A program made the translations under genes and the position numbers. This document shows, piece after piece, positions 62,009 through 64,000 of a DNA stretch of 64,000 bases. The stretch covers positions 82,145-146,144 of the forward strand of contig DATGXK010000001.1 in assembly GCA_035299025.1 (NCBI GenBank). The letters are read 5' to 3'. Numbering within the stretch: position 1 is the first letter of the stretch; every line of letters begins with the position of its first letter. The DNA comes from Leadbetterella sp035299025. GTDB lineage: Bacteria; Bacteroidota; Bacteroidia; Cytophagales; Spirosomataceae. The notes under the pieces were generated by a model. The model worked only from the letters and a program-made list of their open reading frames with translations. It was not told the origin of the DNA and ran no database searches.

Positions 62009-64000
62009 TTATTTTGATTTAGTTATAACGAAAGGAACACAAACTTGTACCGGACATTGGCAACTTACCTCTACAAAATCTACAGTGTAATCTTGGTAAC
62101 AATTGTTTGAATTATATACTCTTACTGTGAAGGACTGATTTGTATTTGTTACATTGCTCTTCACTATTCCATCAGCAGGTATTGGCTGCTGCACTGTTGC
62201 GGACGAGGTATTAAATACAGCTCCTTCGGAAATTTGGAAAGTAGAACCAAGCGGGAATCCACTGACTGTAATTTTACCATTGTTCATGGAAGCAGCACCA
62301 AGGCATCCAGAATTTGTAGATTCAACCACCACATTTGGCAAATCCGTTACCGTCAGCCTGAAAGACTTAGTTGTGGTACAAGACCCATTAGTTATCAATA
62401 CATTATAAACCCCTGAATTACTTAAAGTGAGATTCGACAAACTAAATGTGTCGCCGGTAGCTACAAATCCATTTGGCCCCGACCATTGATAAGACTGACC
62501 AAAGTCTACCCTGAACATCAAGTTTTCTCCGGCACATAAAGTAGTGTCAGATATGCTACCAGGGAACACACAAACTTGACTTTCTTCATCCTCTGTGATA
62601 ACACCATTAAAGTTATTTACTCTACTATCTGGGTCGTATTGATTGCTGTTTGTTATTTCTGTGGTATTGGTATAATTGACGGATGAGTTAAAAGGCAATA
62701 CTACTGCATTAAACGTCAGAATTAGTGAATCTCCGTTGTTTACGGTTAAATTGCTCCAAGTGATCAAAGTATCACTCATGGTTCCTGAATTGCTAATATT
62801 TGTAACAGAACCGAAACCATTTGGCAAATAATCGATTACCTGAACACCATTCGCATCACTTGGTCCGTCGTTTTTAACCTTAATGCTAAATGTTACCACT
62901 TCTCCAATTTGAGGTGTAGGATTGTTTATTGCTTTTGAAATAGACAAGTCTGCTTGCTCCGGTGTAACCTCTGCTTCGTCCTGATCGTCTTCCGCCGGAT
63001 TATCATTGCCAGGGGTACTATCGCCATCAAATTGGTCAGACTTGCTTACTTGTGCTATGTTTTTGTAACTAGTGCCCAACACAGGTGCTTTCACCACCGC
63101 TTGGTAAGTTAGCGTTTGACTGCCGCCCACCGCAATGCTGGCTATGTTCCATACGATACTATCACCTGCATAAATACCTGCATTACTGATATTCTGGATA
63201 TTATTGTATCCATTTGGAAGTTGGTCTTTGATCTCTACGTTTGTTGCTACATCTATACCGGCATTGCCTATCGTGATGGTAAACGTTACCGTGTCTCCCA
63301 CGTTTGGTGTGGTGTTGCTAACTACTTTAGTTAAGCTCAAGTCAGTTATTCTTTCAGATATGGTTATAGAACAAGTAGTTGAACAACCATTACTATCTGT
63401 AGTAATTACACTATGTAAGCCATAGTTAAGGCCAATAGCCTGCTGTGTAGTTTCTCCATTATCCCATAGATAAGTAAAACCAAAGGAACCACCAGTCACT
63501 GAAACAGTTGCTGAACCATCGTTCCTACCAATACCCGAAACTGGAGAGTCTTCCGTCACAGTACATTCAAGAAGATTTGGCTGGGTTATCGTTGTACTCG
63601 CAGTCGTTTGACAACCGTTGTTGTCGGTGATCGTTACCGAGTAAGTTCCTGCGGTTAAGCCGGTGATATCTTGGGTAATGTGGCTATTGCTCCAGTTGTA
63701 CATATATGGTGCGGTTCCGTCAGTTACCGTCAAGTCAATCACTCCTGTGCTGTTTCCAAAACACAATACATTGGTTTGTGTTAGGCTTTGTGCCAAAGCC
63801 GCCGCTGGTTGCGTAATGGTCGTGCTGGCTGTGGTTTGACAACCGTTGTTGTCCGTGATCGTTACCGAATACGTTCCTGCCGCTAGTCCGGTGATGTCTT
63901 GCGTCGTTTGAGCATTACTCCAAACATAAGTATATGGTGCGGTGCCGTCGGTTACTGTTAGGTCTATCGCTCCAGTGCTGTTTCCAAAACACAATACATT
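62009..64000 (-). CDS. SprB/DUF11-repeat surface protein (5' partial)
   Basis: The frame is open to the window edge, so the start lies outside. From the N-terminal side there are at least three SprB-type repeats (CFGNSTGAIDLTVTDGTAPY), two of them near-identical with a 228-bp period (63545-63772 and 63773-64000). Then come two DUF11 domains (TVTFTITIGNAGIDVATNVE and EVVTFSIKVKNDGPSDANGV), Ig-like segments and a C-terminus rich in Cys (CQCPVQVCVP) that ends VITKSK. Such proteins are large adhesins or gliding-motility surface proteins exported by T9SS. No classic type A or B sorting domain is seen at the end. It stops 3 nt from the Nudix gene stop. Confidence 0.85.
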   Translation of the reverse strand, partial: NVLCFGNSTGAIDLTVTDGTAPYTYVWSNAQTTQDITGLAAGTYSVTITDNNGCQTTASTTITQPAAALAQSLTQTNVLCFGNSTGVIDLTVTDGTAPYMYNWSNSHITQDITGLTAGTYSVTITDNNGCQTTASTTITQPNLLECTVTEDSPVSGIGRNDGSATVSVTGGSFGFTYLWDNGETTQQAIGLNYGLHSVITTDSNGCSTTCSITISERITDLSLTKVVSNTTPNVGDTVTFTITIGNAGIDVATNVEIKDQLPNGYNNIQNISNAGIYAGDSIVWNIASIAVGGSQTLTYQAVVKAPVLGTSYKNIAQVSKSDQFDGDSTPGNDNPAEDDQDEAEVTPEQADLSISKAINNPTPQIGEVVTFSIKVKNDGPSDANGVQVIDYLPNGFGSVTNISNSGTMSDTLITWSNLTVNNGDSLILTFNAVVLPFNSSVNYTNTTEITNSNQYDPDSRVNNFNGVITEDEESQVCVFPGSISDTTLCAGENLMFRVDFGQSYQWSGPNGFVATGDTFSLSNLTLSNSGVYNVLITNGSCTTTKSFRLTVTDLPNVVVESTNSGCLGAASMNNGKITVSGFPLGSTFQISEGAVFNTSSATVQQPIPADGIVKSNVTNTNQSFTVRVYNSNNCYQDYTVDFVEVSCQCPVQVCVPFVITKSK

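Noticed and set aside
63545..64000. CRISPR-like repeat array
   Set aside because: The repeat unit is 228 bp, in frame and protein-coding (SprB repeats), with no spacers.

Overview
The window reads as a chromosomal segment from a low-GC member of the Bacteroidota, most likely Cytophagales. The evidence is -7 boxes of the form TAnnTTTG, A-rich start regions without Shine-Dalgarno sequences, a type IX secretion C-terminal domain, SprB and DUF11 repeats, and a lysine/arginine-rich N-terminal extension on an rRNA pseudouridine synthase. No rRNA, tRNA, CRISPR array, prophage or complete insertion sequence was recognised.

Positions 1-6575 hold the end of an RluB-type pseudouridine synthase, a helical Ala/Glu/Lys protein, a T9SS cargo protein, an ABM-domain gene with an in-frame stop, and a run with a small secreted protein, an alpha/beta hydrolase and an M1 metallopeptidase.

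Positions 6662-26282 form one nitrate-assimilation island. On the minus strand lie nirB, nirD, a PilJ-domain histidine kinase and a NarL-type response regulator. On the plus strand lie the siroheme methyltransferase, an outer-membrane channel, an NrtABC-like importer, a NarK-type transporter, a nitrate reductase fused to a flavin/BFD module, and a rubredoxin protein built on a nitrite/sulfite-reductase fold without siroheme cysteines. A VapBC pair sits inside it. A repeated inverted site (ATRAGTA-N4-TACTYAT) lies at the same distance from the -7 box of two transport promoters, and the porin/nrt operon has a 350-nt leader with several hairpins that share a loop motif. Together these suggest a locally encoded nitrate sensor, its operator, and a second RNA-level control.

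Positions 26287-62005 are mostly housekeeping: HerA-like ATPase, lipA, a lycopene cyclase, metK behind a SAM-clan riboswitch, sucD, mdh, tatA, gatA, two LysM transglycosylases, gntP-ridA, nadE, a Tat-exported oxidoreductase, rimP-nusA-infB behind a probable attenuator, an O-methyltransferase, an alkyltransferase-like protein, an Lrp regulator, hpt, an orphan ABC ATPase and a Nudix regulator. A gene-poor stretch at 42035-43157 carries a small unannotated minus-strand gene with two perfect FNR/CRP-type palindromes at its promoter. The window ends inside a large SprB/DUF11 surface protein.
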